DNA of 64,000 bases from Panagrolaimus kolymaensis (lineage: Eukaryota > Nematoda > Chromadorea > Rhabditida > Panagrolaimidae). The stretch covers positions 1,240,001-1,304,000 of the forward strand of contig JAJQJQ010000059.1 of the NCBI GenBank assembly GCA_028622995.1. Reading direction: 5' to 3'. Both the position numbers and the translations under genes were made by a program. Below are positions 46,868 through 61,800 of the stretch, in pieces. The notes under the pieces are model-generated. The model ran no database searches. It saw only the letters and a list, made by a program, of their open reading frames with translations, and was not told the DNA's origin. The first letter of the stretch is position 1. The number at the start of each line of letters is the position of its first letter.

Positions 46868-49800
46868 AAAAATAAACTTTCTATTTTTTAATTCTCTAGA
46901 AGCTTCAGGGAAAGCCGGTTGAAGAAACGATAATGCATATCGTATTAATTATGTTTAAATAAAGCAAAATTTGAAAGATTTTCATCCAAGTTTTGGATTT
47001 TATAAAAATAAACTTTCTTTTTTTTAATTCTCTAGAAGCTGCTGGGAAAGAAAATTTAAGAAACGATAATGCAAATCGTATTAATTATGTTTAAATAAAG
47101 CAAAATTTGAAAGATTTTCATCCAAGTTTTGGATTTGATAAAAATAAACTCTCTTTTTTTTAATTCTCTAGAAGCTGCTGGGAAAGCCGGTTGAAGAAAC
47201 GATAATGCAAATCGTATTAATTATGTTTAAATAAAGCAAAATTTGAAAGATTTTCATCCAAGTTTTGGATTTGATAAAAATAAACTTTCTTTTTTTAATT
47301 CTCTAGAAGCTCCTGGGAAAGCCGGTTGAAGAAACGATAATGCATATCGTATTAATTATGTTTAAATAAAGCAAAATTTGAAAGATTTTCATCCAAGTTT
47401 TGGATTTTATAAAAATAAACTTTCTTTTTTTTAATTCTCTAGAAGCTGCTGGGAAAGAAAATTTAAGAAACGATAATGAAAATCGTATTAATTATGTTTA
47501 AATAAAGCAAAATTTGAAAGATTTTCATCCAAGTTTTGGATTTTATAAAAATAAACTTTCTTTTTTTTAATTCTCTAGAAGCTGCTGGGAAAGAAAATTT
47601 AAGAAACGATAATGCAAATCGTATTAATTATGTTTAAATAAAGCAAAATTTGAAAGATTTTCATCCAAGTTTTGGATTTGATAAAAATAAACTCTCTTTT
47701 TTTTAATTCTCTAGAAGCTGCTGGGAAAGCCGGTTGAAGAAACGATAATGCAAATCGTATTAATTATGTTTAAATAAAGCAAAATTTGAAAGATTTTCAT
47801 CCAAGTTTTGGATTTGATAAAAATAAACTTTCTTTTTTTAATTCTCTAGAAGCTCCTGGGAAAGCCGGTTGAAGAAACGATAATGCATATCGTATTAATT
47901 ATGTTTAAATAAAGCAAAATTTGAAAGATTTTCATTCAAGTTTTGGATTTTATAAAAATAAACTTTCTTTTTTTTAATTCTCTAGAAGCTGCTGGGAAAG
48001 AAAATTTAAGAAACGATAATGAAAATCGTATTAATTATGTTTAAATAAAGCAAAATTTGAAAGATTTTCATCCAAGTTTTGGATTTTATAAAAATAAACT
48101 TTCTTTTTTTTAATTCTCTAGAAGCTGCTGGGAAAGAAAATTTAAGAAACGATAATGCAAATCGTATTAATTATGTTTAAATAAAGCAAAATTTGAAAGA
48201 TTTTCATCCAAGTTTTGGATTTTATAAAAATAAACTTTCTTTTTTTTAATTCTCTAGAAGCTGCTGGGAAAGAAAATTTAAGAAACGATAATGCAAATCG
48301 TATTAATTATGTTTAAATAAAGCAAAATTTGAAAGATTTTCATCCAAGTTTTGGATTTGATAAAAATAAACTCTCTTTTTTTTAATTCTCTAGAAGCTCC
48401 TGGGAAAGCCGGTTGAAGAAACGATAATGCATATCGTATTAATTATGTTTAAATAAAGCAAAATTTGAAAGATTTTCATCCAAGTTTTGGATTTGATAAA
48501 AATAAACTCTCTTTTTTTTAATTCTCTAGAAGCTCCTGGGAAAGCCGGTTGAAGAAACGATAATGCATATCGTATTAATTATGTTTAAATAAAGCAAAAT
48601 TTGAAAGATTTTCATCCAAGTTTTGGATTTTATAAAAATAAACTTTCTTTTTTTTAATTCTCTAGAAGCTGCTGGGAAAGAAAATTTAAGAAACGATAAT
48701 GAAAATCGTATTAATTATGTTTAAATAAAGCAAAATTTGAAAGATTTTCATCCAAGTTTTGGATTTTATAAAAATAAACTCTCTTTTTTTTAATTCTCTA
48801 GAAGCTGCTGGGAAAGAAAATTTAAGAAACGATAATGCAAATCGTATTAATTATGTTTAAATAAAGCAAATTTTGAAAGATTTTCATCCAAGTTTTGGAT
48901 TTTATAAAAATAAACTTTCTATTTTTTAATTCTCTAGAAGCTTCAGGGAAAGAAAATTGAAGAAACGATAATGCAAATCGTATTAATTATGTTTAAATAA
49001 AGCAAAATTTGAAAGATTTTCATCCAAGTTTTGGATTTGATAAAAATAAACTTTCTTTTTTTTAATTCTCTAGAAGCTTCAGGGAAAGAAAATTGAAGAA
49101 ACGATAATGCAAATCGTATTAATTATGTTTAAATAAAGCAAAATTTGAAAGATTTTCATCCAAGTTTTGGATTTGATAAAAATAAACTCTCTTTTTTTTA
49201 ATTCTCTAGAAGCTTCAGGGAAAGAAAATTGAAGAAACGATAATGCATATCGTATTAATTATGTTTAAATAAAGCAAAATTTGAAAGATTTTCATCCAAG
49301 TTTTGGATTTGATAAAAATAAACTCTCTTTTTTTTAATTCTCTAGAAGCTTCAGGGAAAGAAAATTGAAGAAACGATAATGCAAATCGTATTAATTATGT
49401 TTAAATAAAGCAAAATTTGAAAGATTTTCATCCAAGTTTTGGATTTGATAAAAATAAACTCTCTTTTTTTTAATTCTCTAGAAGCTTCAGGGAAAGAAAA
49501 TTGAAGAAACGATAATGCAAATCGTATTAATTATGTTTAAATAAAGCAAAATTTGAAAGATTTTCATCCAAGTTTTGGATTTGATAAAAATAAACTCTCT
49601 TTTTTTTAATTCTCTAGAAGCTGCTGGGAAAGAAAATTTAAGAAACGATAATGCATATCGTATTAATTATGTTTAAATAAAGCAAAATTTGAAAGATTTT
49701 CATCCAAGTTTTGGATTTGATAAAAATAAACTTTCTTTTTTTTAATTCTCTAGAAGCTGCTGGGAAAGAAAATTGAAGAAACGATAATGCATATCGTATT

Positions 49801-52800
49801 AATTATGTTTAAATAAAGCAAAATTTGAAAGATTTTCATCCAAGTTTTGGATTTGATAAAAATAAACTTTCTTTTTTTTAATTCTCTAGAAGCTGCTGGG
49901 AAAGAAAATTGAAGAAACGATAATGCATATCGTATTAATTATGTTTAAATAAAGCAAAATTTGAAAGATTTTCATCCAAGTTTTGGATTTGATAAAAATA
50001 AACTTTCTTTTTTTTAATTCTCTAGAAGCTGCTGGGAAAGAAAATTTAAGAAACGATAATGCATATCGTATTAATTATGTTTAAATAAAGCAAAATTTGA
50101 AAGATTTTCATCCAAGTTTTGGATTTGATAAAAATAAACTTTCTTTTTTTTAATTCTCTAGAAGCTGCTGGGAAAGCCGGTTGAAGAAACGATAATGCAT
50201 ATCGTATTAATTATGTTTAAATAAAGCAAAATTTGAAAGATTTTCATCCAAGTTTTGGATTTGATAAAAATAAACTTTCTTTTTTTAATTCTCTAGAAGC
50301 TGCTGGGAAAGAAAATTTAAGAAACGATAATGCAAATCGTATTAATTATGTTTAAATAAAGCAAAATTTGAAAGATTTTCATCCAAGTTTTGGATTTGAT
50401 AAAAATAAACTTTCTTTTTTTTAATTCTCTAGAAGCTGCTGGGAAAGCCGGTTGAAGAAACGATAATGCATATCGTATTAATTATGTTTAAATAAAGCAA
50501 AATTTGAAAGATTTTCATCCAAGTTTTGGATTTGATAAAAATAAACTTTCTTTTTTTTAATTCTCTAGAAGCTGCTGGGAAAGCCGGTTGAAGAAACGAT
50601 AATGCATATCGTATTAATTATGTTTAAATAAAGCAAAATTTGAAAGATTTTCATCCAAGTTTTGGATTTGATAAAAATAAACTTTCTTTTTTTTAATTCT
50701 CTAGAAGCTACTGGGAAAGCCGGTTGAAGAAACGATAATGCATATCGTATTAATTATGTTTAAATAAAGCAAAATTTGAAAGATTTTCATCCAAGTTTTG
50801 GATTTGATAAAAATAAACTTTCTTTTTTTTAATTCTCTAGAAGCTGCTGGGAAAGCCGGTTGAAGAAACGATAATGCATATCGTATTAATTATGTTTAAA
50901 TAAAGCAAAATTTGAAAGATTTTCATCCAAGTTTTGGATTTGATAAAAATAAACTTTCTTTTTTTTAATTCTCTAGAAGCTGCTGGGAAAGCCGGTTGAA
51001 GAAACGATAATGCATATCGTATTAATTATGTTTAAATAAAGCAAAATTTGAAAGATTTTCATCCAAGTTTTGGATTTGATAAAAATAAACTTTCTTTTTT
51101 TTAATTCTCTAGAAGCTGCTGGGAAAGCCGGTTGAAGAAACGATAATGCATATCGTATTAATTATGTTTAAATAAAGCAAAATTTGAATGATTTTCATCC
51201 AAGTTTTGGATTTGATAAAAATAAACTTTCTTTTTTTTAATTCTCTAGAAGCTGCTGGGAAAGAAAATTTAAGAAACGATAATGCAAATCGTATTAATTA
51301 TGTTTAAATAAAGCAAATTTTGAAAGATTTTCATCCAAGTTTTGGATTTTATAAAAATAAACTTTCTATTTTTTAATTCTCTAGAAGCTTCAGGGAAAGA
51401 AAATTGAAGAAACGATAATGCATATCGTATTAATTATGTTTAAATAAAGCAAAATTTGAAAGATTTTCATCCAAGTTTTGGATTTGATAAAAATAAACTT
51501 TCTTTTTTTTAATTCTCTAGAAGCTGCTGGGAAAGAAAATTTAAGAAATGATAATGAAAATCGTATTAATTATGTTTAAATAAAGCAAAATTTGAATGAT
51601 TTTCATCCAAGTTTTGGATTTTATAAAAATAAACTTTCTATTTTTTAATTCTCTAGAAGCTGCTGGGAAAGAAAATTTAAGAAATGATAATGAAAATCGT
51701 ATTAATTATGTTTAAATAAAGCAAATTTTGAAAGATTTTCATCCAAGTTTTGGATTTTATAAAAATAAACTTTCTATTTTTTAATTCTCTAGAAGCTTCA
51801 GGGAAAGAAAATTGAAGAAACGATAATGCATATCGTATTAATTATGTTTAAATAAAGCAAAATTTGAAAGATTTTCATCCAAGTTTTGGATTTGATAAAA
51901 ATAAACTTTCTTTTTTTTAATTCTCTAGAAGCTGCTGGGAAAGAAAATTTAAGAAATGATAATGAAAATCGTATTAATTATGTTTAAATAAAGCAAAATT
52001 TGAATGATTTTCATCCAAGTTTTGGATTTGATAAAAATAAACTTTCTTTTTTTTAATTCTCTAGAAGCTGCTGGGAAAGAAAATTTAAGAAACGATAATG
52101 CAAATCGTATTAATTATGTTTAAATAAAGCAAATTTTGAAAGATTTTCATCCAAGTTTTGGATTTTATAAAAATAAACTTTCTATTTTTTAATTCTCTAG
52201 AAGCTTCAGGGAAAGAAAATTGAAGAAACGATAATGCAAATCGTATTAATTATGTTTAAATAAAGCAAATTTTGAAAGATTTTCATCCAAGTTTTGGATT
52301 TGATAAAAATAAACTTTCTTTTTTTTAATTCTCTAGAAGCTGCTGGGAAAGAAAATTTAAGAAATGATAATGAAAATCGTATTAATTATGTTTAAATAAA
52401 GCAAAATTTGAAAGATTTTCATCCAAGTTTTGGATTTTATAAAAATAAACTTTCTATTTTTTAATTCTCTAGAAGCTTCAGGGAAAGAAAATTGAAGAAA
52501 CGATAATGCATATCGTATTAATTATGTTTAAATAAAGCAAAATTTGAAAGATTTTCATCCAAGTTTTGGATTTGATAAAAATAAACTTTCTTTTTTTTAA
52601 TTCTCTAGAAGCTACTGGGAAAGCCGGTTGAAGAAACGATAATGCATATCGTATTAATTATGTTTAAATAAAGCAAAATTTGAAAGATTTTCATCCAAGT
52701 TTTGGATTTGATAAAAATAAACTTTCTTTTTTTTAATTCTCTAGAAGCTGCTGGGAAAGCCGGTTGAAGAAACGATAATGCATATCGTATTAATTATGTT

Positions 52801-55800
52801 TAAATAAAGCAAAATTTGAAAGATTTTCATCCAAGTTTTGGATTTGATAAAAATAAACTTTCTTTTTTTTAATTCTCTAGAAGCTGCTGGGAAAGCCGGT
52901 TGAAGAAACGATAATGCATATCGTATTAATTATGTTTAAATAAAGCAAAATTTGAAAGATTTTCATCCAAGTTTTGGATTTGATAAAAATAAACTTTCTT
53001 TTTTTTTAATTCTCTAGAAGCTGCTGGGAAAGCCGGTTGAAGAAACGATAATGCATATCGTATTAATTATGTTTAAATAAAGCAAAATTTGAATGATTTT
53101 CATCCAAGTTTTGGATTTGATAAAAATAAACTTTCTTTTTTTTAATTCTCTAGAAGCTGCTGGGAAAGAAAATTTAAGAAACGATAATGCAAATCGTATT
53201 AATTATGTTTAAATAAAGCAAAATTTGAAAGATTTTCATCCAAGTTTTGGATTTGATAAAAATAAACTTTCTTTTTTTTAATTCTCTAGAAGCTGCTGGG
53301 AAAGAAAATTTAAGAAACGATAATGCAAATCGTATTAATTATGTTTAAATAAAGCAAAATTTGAATGATTTTCATCCAAGTTTTGGATTTGATAAAAATA
53401 AACTTTCTTTTTTTTAATTCTCTAGAAGCTGCTGGGAAAGAAAATTTAAGAAACGATAATGCAAATCGTATTAATTATGTTTAAATAAAGCAAAATTTGA
53501 ATGATTTTCATCCAAGTTTTGGATTTGATAAAAATAAACTTTCTTTTTTTTAATTCTCTAGAAGCTGCTGGGAAAGAAAATTTAAGAAACGATAATGCAA
53601 ATCGTATTAATTATGTTTAAATAAAGCAAAATTTGAAAGATTTTCATCCAAGTTTTGGATTTGATAAAAATAAACTTTCTTTTTTTTAATTCTCTAGAAG
53701 CTGCTGGGAAAGAAAATTTAAGAAATGATAATGAAAATCGTATTAATTATGTTTAAATAAAGCAAAATTTGAAAGATTTTCATCCAAGTTTTGGATTTGA
53801 TAAAAATAAACTTTCTTTTTTTTAATTCTCTAGAAGCTGCTGGGAAAGAAAATTTAAGAAACGATAATGCAAATCGTATTAATTATGTTTAAATAAAGCA
53901 AAATTTGAATGATTTTCATCCAAGTTTTGGATTTGATAAAAATAAACTTTCTTTTTTTTAATTCTCTAGAAGCTGCTGGGAAAGAAAATTTAAGAAATGA
54001 TAATGAAAATCGTATTAATTATGTTTAAATAAAGCAAAATTTGAAAGATTTTCATCCAAGTTTTGGATTTTATAAAAATAAACTTTCTATTTTTTAATTC
54101 TCTAGAAGCTTCAGGGAAAGAAAATTGAAGAAACGATAATGCATATCGTATTAATTATGTTTAAATAAAGCAAAATTTGAAAGATTTTCATCCAAGTTTT
54201 GGATTTGATAAAAATAAACTTTCTTTTTTTTAATTCTCTAGAAGCTACTGGGAAAGCCGGTTGAAGAAACGATAATGCATATCGTATTAATTATGTTTAA
54301 ATAAAGCAAAATTTGAAAGATTTTCATCCAAGTTTTGGATTTGATAAAAATAAACTTTCTTTTTTTTAATTCTCTAGAAGCTGCTGGGAAAGAAAATTTA
54401 AGAAATGATAATGAAAATCGTATTAATTATGTTTAAATAAAGCAAAATTTGAAAGATTTTCATCCAAGTTTTGGATTTTATAAAAATAAACTTTCTATTT
54501 TTTAATTCTCTAGAAGCTTCAGGGAAAGAAAATTGAAGAAACGATAATGCATATCGTATTAATTATGTTTAAATAAAGCAAAATTTGAAAGATTTTCATC
54601 CAAGTTTTGGATTTGATAAAAATAAACTTTCTTTTTTTTAATTCTCTAGAAGCTACTGGGAAAGCCGGTTGAAGAAACGATAATGCATATCGTATTAATT
54701 ATGTTTAAATAAAGCAAAATTTGAAAGATTTTCATCCAAGTTTTGGATTTGATAAAAATAAACTTTCTTTTTTTTAATTCTCTAGAAGCTGCTGGGAAAG
54801 AAAATTTAAGAAATGATAATGAAAATCGTATTAATTATGTTTAAATAAAGCAAAATTTGAAAGATTTTCATCCAAGTTTTGGATTTTATAAAAATAAACT
54901 TTCTATTTTTTAATTCTCTAGAAGCTTCAGGGAAAGAAAATTGAAGAAACGATAATGCATATCGTATTAATTATGTTTAAATAAAGCAAAATTTGAAAGA
55001 TTTTCATCCAAGTTTTGGATTTGATAAAAATAAACTTTCTTTTTTTTAATTCTCTAGAAGCTGCTGGGAAAGAAAATTTAAGAAACGATAATGCAAATCG
55101 TATTAATTATGTTTAAATAAAGCAAAATTTGAAAGATTTTCATCCAAGTTTTGGATTTGATAAAAATAAACTTTCTTTTTTTTAATTCTCTAGAAGCTGC
55201 TGGGAAAGAAAATTTAAGAAATGATAATGAAAATCGTATTAATTATGTTTAAATAAAGCAAAATTTGAAAGATTTTCATCCAAGTTTTGGATTTTATAAA
55301 AATAAACTTTCTATTTTTTAATTCTCTAGAAGCTTCAGGGAAAGAAAATTGAAGAAACGATAATGCATATCGTATTAATTATGTTTAAATAAAGCAAAAT
55401 TTGAAAGATTTTCATCCAAGTTTTGGATTTGATAAAAATAAACTTTCTTTTTTTTAATTCTCTAGAAGCTACTGGGAAAGCCGGTTGAAGAAACGATAAT
55501 GCATATCGTATTAATTATGTTTAAATAAAGCAAAATTTGAAAGATTTTCATCCAAGTTTTGGATTTGATAAAAATAAACTTTCTTTTTTTTAATTCTCTA
55601 GAAGCTGCTGGGAAAGCCGGTTGAAGAAACGATAATGCATATCGTATTAATTATGTTTAAATAAAGCAAAATTTGAAAGATTTTCATCCAAGTTTTGGAT
55701 TTGATAAAAATAAACTTTCTTTTTTTTAATTCTCTAGAAGCTGCTGGGAAAGCCGGTTGAAGAAACGATAATGCATATCGTATTAATTATGTTTAAATAA

Positions 55801-58800
55801 AGCAAAATTTGAAAGATTTTCATCCAAGTTTTGGATTTGATAAAAATAAACTTTCTTTTTTTTAATTCTCTAGAAGCTGCTGGGAAAGCCGGTTGAAGAA
55901 ACGATAATGCATATCGTATTAATTATGTTTAAATAAAGCAAAATTTGAATGATTTTCATCCAAGTTTTGGATTTGATAAAAATAAACTTTCTTTTTTTTA
56001 ATTCTCTAGAAGCTGCTGGGAAAGAAAATTTAAGAAACGATAATGCAAATCGTATTAATTATGTTTAAATAAAGCAAATTTTGAAAGATTTTCATCCAAG
56101 TTTTGGATTTGATAAAAATAAACTTTCTTTTTTTTAATTCTCTAGAAGCTGCTGGGAAAGAAAATTTAAGAAATGATAATGAAAATCGTATTAATTATGT
56201 TTAAATAAAGCAAAATTTGAAAGATTTTCATCCAAGTTTTGGATTTTATAAAAATAAACTTTCTATTTTTTAATTCTCTAGAAGCTTCAGGGAAAGAAAA
56301 TTGAAGAAACGATAATGCATATCGTATTAATTATGTTTAAATAAAGCAAAATTTGAAAGATTTTCATCCAAGTTTTGGATTTGATAAAAATAAACTTTCT
56401 TTTTTTTAATTCTCTAGAAGCTACTGGGAAAGCCGGTTGAAGAAACGATAATGCATATCGTATTAATTATGTTTAAATAAAGCAAAATTTGAAAGATTTT
56501 CATCCAAGTTTTGGATTTGATAAAAATAAACTTTCTTTTTTTTAATTCTCTAGAAGCTGCTGGGAAAGCCGGTTGAAGAAACGATAATGCATATCGTATT
56601 AATTATGTTTAAATAAAGCAAAATTTGAAAGATTTTCATCCAAGTTTTGGATTTGATAAAAATAAACTTTCTTTTTTTTAATTCTCTAGAAGCTGCTGGG
56701 AAAGCCGGTTGAAGAAACGATAATGCATATCGTATTAATTATGTTTAAATAAAGCAAAATTTGAAAGATTTTCATCCAAGTTTTGGATTTGATAAAAATA
56801 AACTTTCTTTTTTTTAATTCTCTAGAAGCTGCTGGGAAAGCCGGTTGAAGAAACGATAATGCATATCGTATTAATTATGTTTAAATAAAGCAAAATTTGA
56901 ATGATTTTCATCCAAGTTTTGGATTTGATAAAAATAAACTTTCTTTTTTTTAATTCTCTAGAAGCTTCAGGGAAAGAAAATTGAAGAAACGATAATGCAT
57001 ATCGTATTAATTATGTTTAAATAAAGCAAAATTTGAAAGATTTTCATCCAAGTTTTGGATTTGATAAAAATAAACTTTCTTTTTTTTAATTCTCTAGAAG
57101 CTGCTGGGAAAGAAAATTTAAGAAACGATAATGCAAATCGTATTAATTATGTTTAAATAAAGCAAAATTTGAAAGATTTTCATCCAAGTTTTGGATTTGA
57201 TAAAAATAAACTCTCTTTTTTTTAATTCTCTAGAAGCTTCAGGGAAAGAAAATTTAAGAAACGATAATGCAAATCGTATTAATTATGTTTAAATAAAGCA
57301 AAATTTGAAAGATTTTCATCCAAGTTTTGGATTTGATAAAAATAAACTTTCTTTTTTTTAATTCTCTAGAAGCTGCTGGGAAAGAAAATTTAAGAAATGA
57401 TAATGAAAATCGTATTAATTATGTTTAAATAAAGCAAAATTTGAAAGATTTTCATCCAAGTTTTGGATTTGATAAAAATAAACTCTCTTTTTTTTAATTC
57501 TCTAGAAGCTTCAGGGAAAGAAAATTGAAGAAACGATAATGCAAATCGTATTAATTATGTTTAAATAAAGCAAAATTTGAAAGATTTTCATCCAAGTTTT
57601 GGATTTGATAAAAATAAACTCTCTTTTTTTTAATTCTCTAGAAGCTGCTGGGAAAGAAAATTGAAGAAACGATAATGCAAATCGTATTAATTATGTTTAA
57701 ATAAAGCAAATTTTGAAAGATTTTCATCCAAGTTTTGGATTTTATAAAAATAAACTTTCTATTTTTTAATTCTCTAGAAGCTTCAGGGAAAGAAAATTGA
57801 AGAAACGATAATGCAAATCGTATTAATTATGTTTAAATAAAGCAAAATTTGAAAGATTTTCATCCAAGTTTTGGATTTGATAAAAATAAACTCTCTTTTT
57901 TTTAATTCTCTAGAAGCTGCTGGGAAAGAAAATTTAAGAAACGATAATGCAAATCGTATTAATTATGTTTAAATAAAGCAAAATTTGAAAGATTTTCATC
58001 CAAGTTTTGGATTTGATAAAAATAAACTTTCTTTTTTTTAATTCTCTAGAAGCTGCTGGGAAAGAAAATTTAAGAAACGATAATGCAAATCGTATTAATT
58101 ATGTTTAAATAAAGCAAAATTTGAAAGATTTTCATCCAAGTTTTGGATTTGATAAAAATAAACTTTCTTTTTTTTAATTCTCTAGAAGCTGCTGGGAAAG
58201 CCGGTTGAAGAAACGATAATGCATATCGTATTAATTATGTTTAAATAAAGCAAAATTTGAAAGATTTTCATCCAAGTTTTGGATTTGATAAAAATAAACT
58301 TTCTTTTTTTTAATTCTCTAGAAGCTGCTGGGAAAGCCGGTTGAAGAAACGATAATGCATATCGTATTAATTATGTTTAAATAAAGCAAAATTTGAAAGA
58401 TTTTCATCCAAGTTTTGGATTTGATAAAAATAAACTTTCTTTTTTTTAATTCTCTAGAAGCTGCTGGGAAAGCCGGTTGAAGAAACGATAATGCATATCG
58501 TATTAATTATGTTTAAATAAAGCAAAATTTGAAAGATTTTCATCCAAGTTTTGGATTTGATAAAAATAAACTTTCTTTTTTTTAATTCTCTAGAAGCTGC
58601 TGGGAAAGCCGGTTGAAGAAACGATAATGCATATCGTATTAATTATGTTTAAATAAAGCAAAATTTGAAAGATTTTCATCCAAGTTTTGGATTTGATAAA
58701 AATAAACTTTCTTTTTTTTAATTCTCTAGAAGCTGCTGGGAAAGCCGGTTGAAGAAACGATAATGCATATCGTATTAATTATGTTTAAATAAAGCAAAAT

Positions 58801-61800
58801 TTGAAAGATTTTCATCCAAGTTTTGGATTTGATAAAAATAAACTTTCTTTTTTTTAATTCTCTAGAAGCTGCTGGGAAAGCCGGTTGAAGAAACGATAAT
58901 GCATATCGTATTAATTATGTTTAAATAAAGCAAAATTTGAAAGATTTTCATCCAAGTTTTGGATTTGATAAAAATAAACTTTCTTTTTTTTAATTCTCTA
59001 GAAGCTGCTGGGAAAGCCGGTTGAAGAAACGATAATGCATATCGTATTAATTATGTTTAAATAAAGCAAAATTTGAAAGATTTTCATCCAAGTTTTGGAT
59101 TTGATAAAAATAAACTTTCTTTTTTTTAATTCTCTAGAAGCTGCTGGGAAAGCCGGTTGAAGAAACGATAATGCATATCGTATTAATTATGTTTAAATAA
59201 AGCAAAATTTGAAAGATTTTCATCCAAGTTTTGGATTTGATAAAAATAAACTTTCTTTTTTTTAATTCTCTAGAAGCTGCTGGGAAAGCCGGTTGAAGAA
59301 ACGATAATGCATATCGTATTAATTATGTTTAAATAAAGCAAAATTTGAAAGATTTTCATCCAAGTTTTGGATTTGATAAAAATAAACTTTCTTTTTTTTA
59401 ATTCTCTAGAAGCTGCTGGGAAAGCCGGTTGAAGAAACGATAATGCATATCGTATTAATTATGTTTAAATAAAGCAAAATTTGAAAGATTTTCATCCAAG
59501 TTTTGGATTTGATAAAAATAAACTTTCTTTTTTTTAATTCTCTAGAAGCTGCTGGGAAAGCCGGTTGAAGAAACGATAATGCATATCGTATTAATTATGT
59601 TTAAATAAAGCAAAATTTGAAAGATTTTCATCCAAGTTTTGGATTTGATAAAAATAAACTTTCTTTTTTTTAATTCTCTAGAAGCTGCTGGGAAAGCCGG
59701 TTGAAGAAACGATAATGCATATCGTATTAATTATGTTTAAATAAAGCAAAATTTGAAAGATTTTCATCCAAGTTTTGGATTTGATAAAAATAAACTTTCT
59801 TTTTTTTAATTCTCTAGAAGCTGCTGGGAAAGCCGGTTGAAGAAACGATAATGCATATCGTATTAATTATGTTTAAATAAAGCAAAATTTGAAAGATTTT
59901 CATCCAAGTTTTGGATTTGATAAAAATAAACTTTCTTTTTTTTAATTCTCTAGAAGCTGCTGGGAAAGCCGGTTGAAGAAACGATAATGCATATCGTATT
60001 AATTATGTTTAAATAAAGCAAAATTTGAAAGATTTTCATCCAAGTTTTGGATTTGATAAAAATAAACTTTCTTTTTTTAATTCTCTAGAAGCTGCTGGGA
60101 AAGAAAATTTAAGAAACGATAATGCAAATCGTATTAATTATGTTTAAATAAAGCAAAATTTGAAAGATTTTCATCCAAGTTTTGGATTTGATAAAAATAA
60201 ACTTTCTTTTTTTTAATTCTCTAGAAGCTGCTGGGAAAGCCGGTTGAAGAAACGATAATGCATATCGTATTAATTATGTTTAAATAAAGCAAAATTTGAA
60301 AGATTTTCATCCAAGTTTTGGATTTGATAAAAATAAACTTTCTTTTTTTTAATTCTCTAGAAGCTGCTGGAAAGCCGGTTGAAGAAACGATAATGCATAT
60401 CGTATTAATTATGTTTAAATAAAGCAAAATTTGAAAGATTTTCATCCAAGTTTTGGATTTGATAAAAATAAACTTTCTTTTTTTTAATTCTCTAGAAGCT
60501 GCTGGGAAAGCCGGTTGAAGAAACGATAATGCATATCGTATTAATTATGTTTAAATAAAGCAAAATTTGAAAGATTTTCATCCAAGTTTTGGATTTGATA
60601 AAAATAAACTTTCTTTTTTTAATTCTCTAGAAGCTGCTGGGAAAGAAAATTTAAGAAACGATAATGCAAATCGTATTAATTATGTTTAAATAAAGCAAAA
60701 TTTGAAAGATTTTCATCCAAGTTTTGGATTTGATAAAAATAAACTTTCTTTTTTTTAATTCTCTAGAAGCTGCTGGGAAAGCCGGTTGAAGAAACGATAA
60801 TGCATATCGTATTAATTATGTTTAAATAAAGCAAAATTTGAAAGATTTTCATCCAAGTTTTGGATTTGATAAAAATAAACTTTCTTTTTTTTAATTCTCT
60901 AGAAGCTGCTGGGAAAGCCGGTTGAAGAAACGATAATGCATATCGTATTAATTATGTTTAAATAAAGCAAAATTTGAAAGATTTTCATCCAAGTTTTGGA
61001 TTTGATAAAAATAAACTTTCTTTTTTTAATTCTCTAGAAGCTGCTGGGAAAGAAAATTTAAGAAACGATAATGCAAATCGTATTAATTATGTTTAAATAA
61101 AGCAAAATTTGAAAGATTTTCATCCAAGTTTTGGATTTGATAAAAATAAACTTTCTTTTTTTTAATTCTCTAGAAGCTGCTGGGAAAGCCGGTTGAAGAA
61201 ACGATAATGCATATCGTATTAATTATGTTTAAATAAAGCAAAATTTGAAAGATTTTCATCCAAGTTTTGGATTTGATAAAAATAAACTTTCTTTTTTTTA
61301 ATTCTCTAGAAGCTGCTGGGAAAGCCGGTTGAAGAAACGATAATGCATATCGTATTAATTATGTTTAAATAAAGCAAAATTTGAAAGATTTTCATCCAAG
61401 TTTTGGATTTGATAAAAATAAACTTTCTTTTTTTTAATTCTCTAGAAGCTGCTGGGAAAGCCGGTTGAAGAAACGATAATGCATATCGTATTAATTATGT
61501 TTAAATAAAGCAAAATTTGAAAGATTTTCATCCAAGTTTTGGATTTGATAAAAATAAACTTTCTTTTTTTTAATTCTCTAGAAGCTGCTGGGAAAGCCGG
61601 TTGAAGAAACGATAATGCATATCGTATTAATTATGTTTAAATAAAGCAAAATTTGAAAGATTTTCATCCAAGTTTTGGATTTGATAAAAATAAACTTTCT
61701 TTTTTTAATTCTCTAGAAGCTGCTGGGAAAGAAAATTTAAGAAACGATAATGCAAATCGTATTAATTATGTTTAAATAAAGCAAAATTTGAAAGATTTTC

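Noticed and set aside
60221..60445. 74-residue minus-strand frame with an internal repeat
   Set aside because: It lies in the satellite and is opened only by a one-base deletion in one monomer; it is not a gene.
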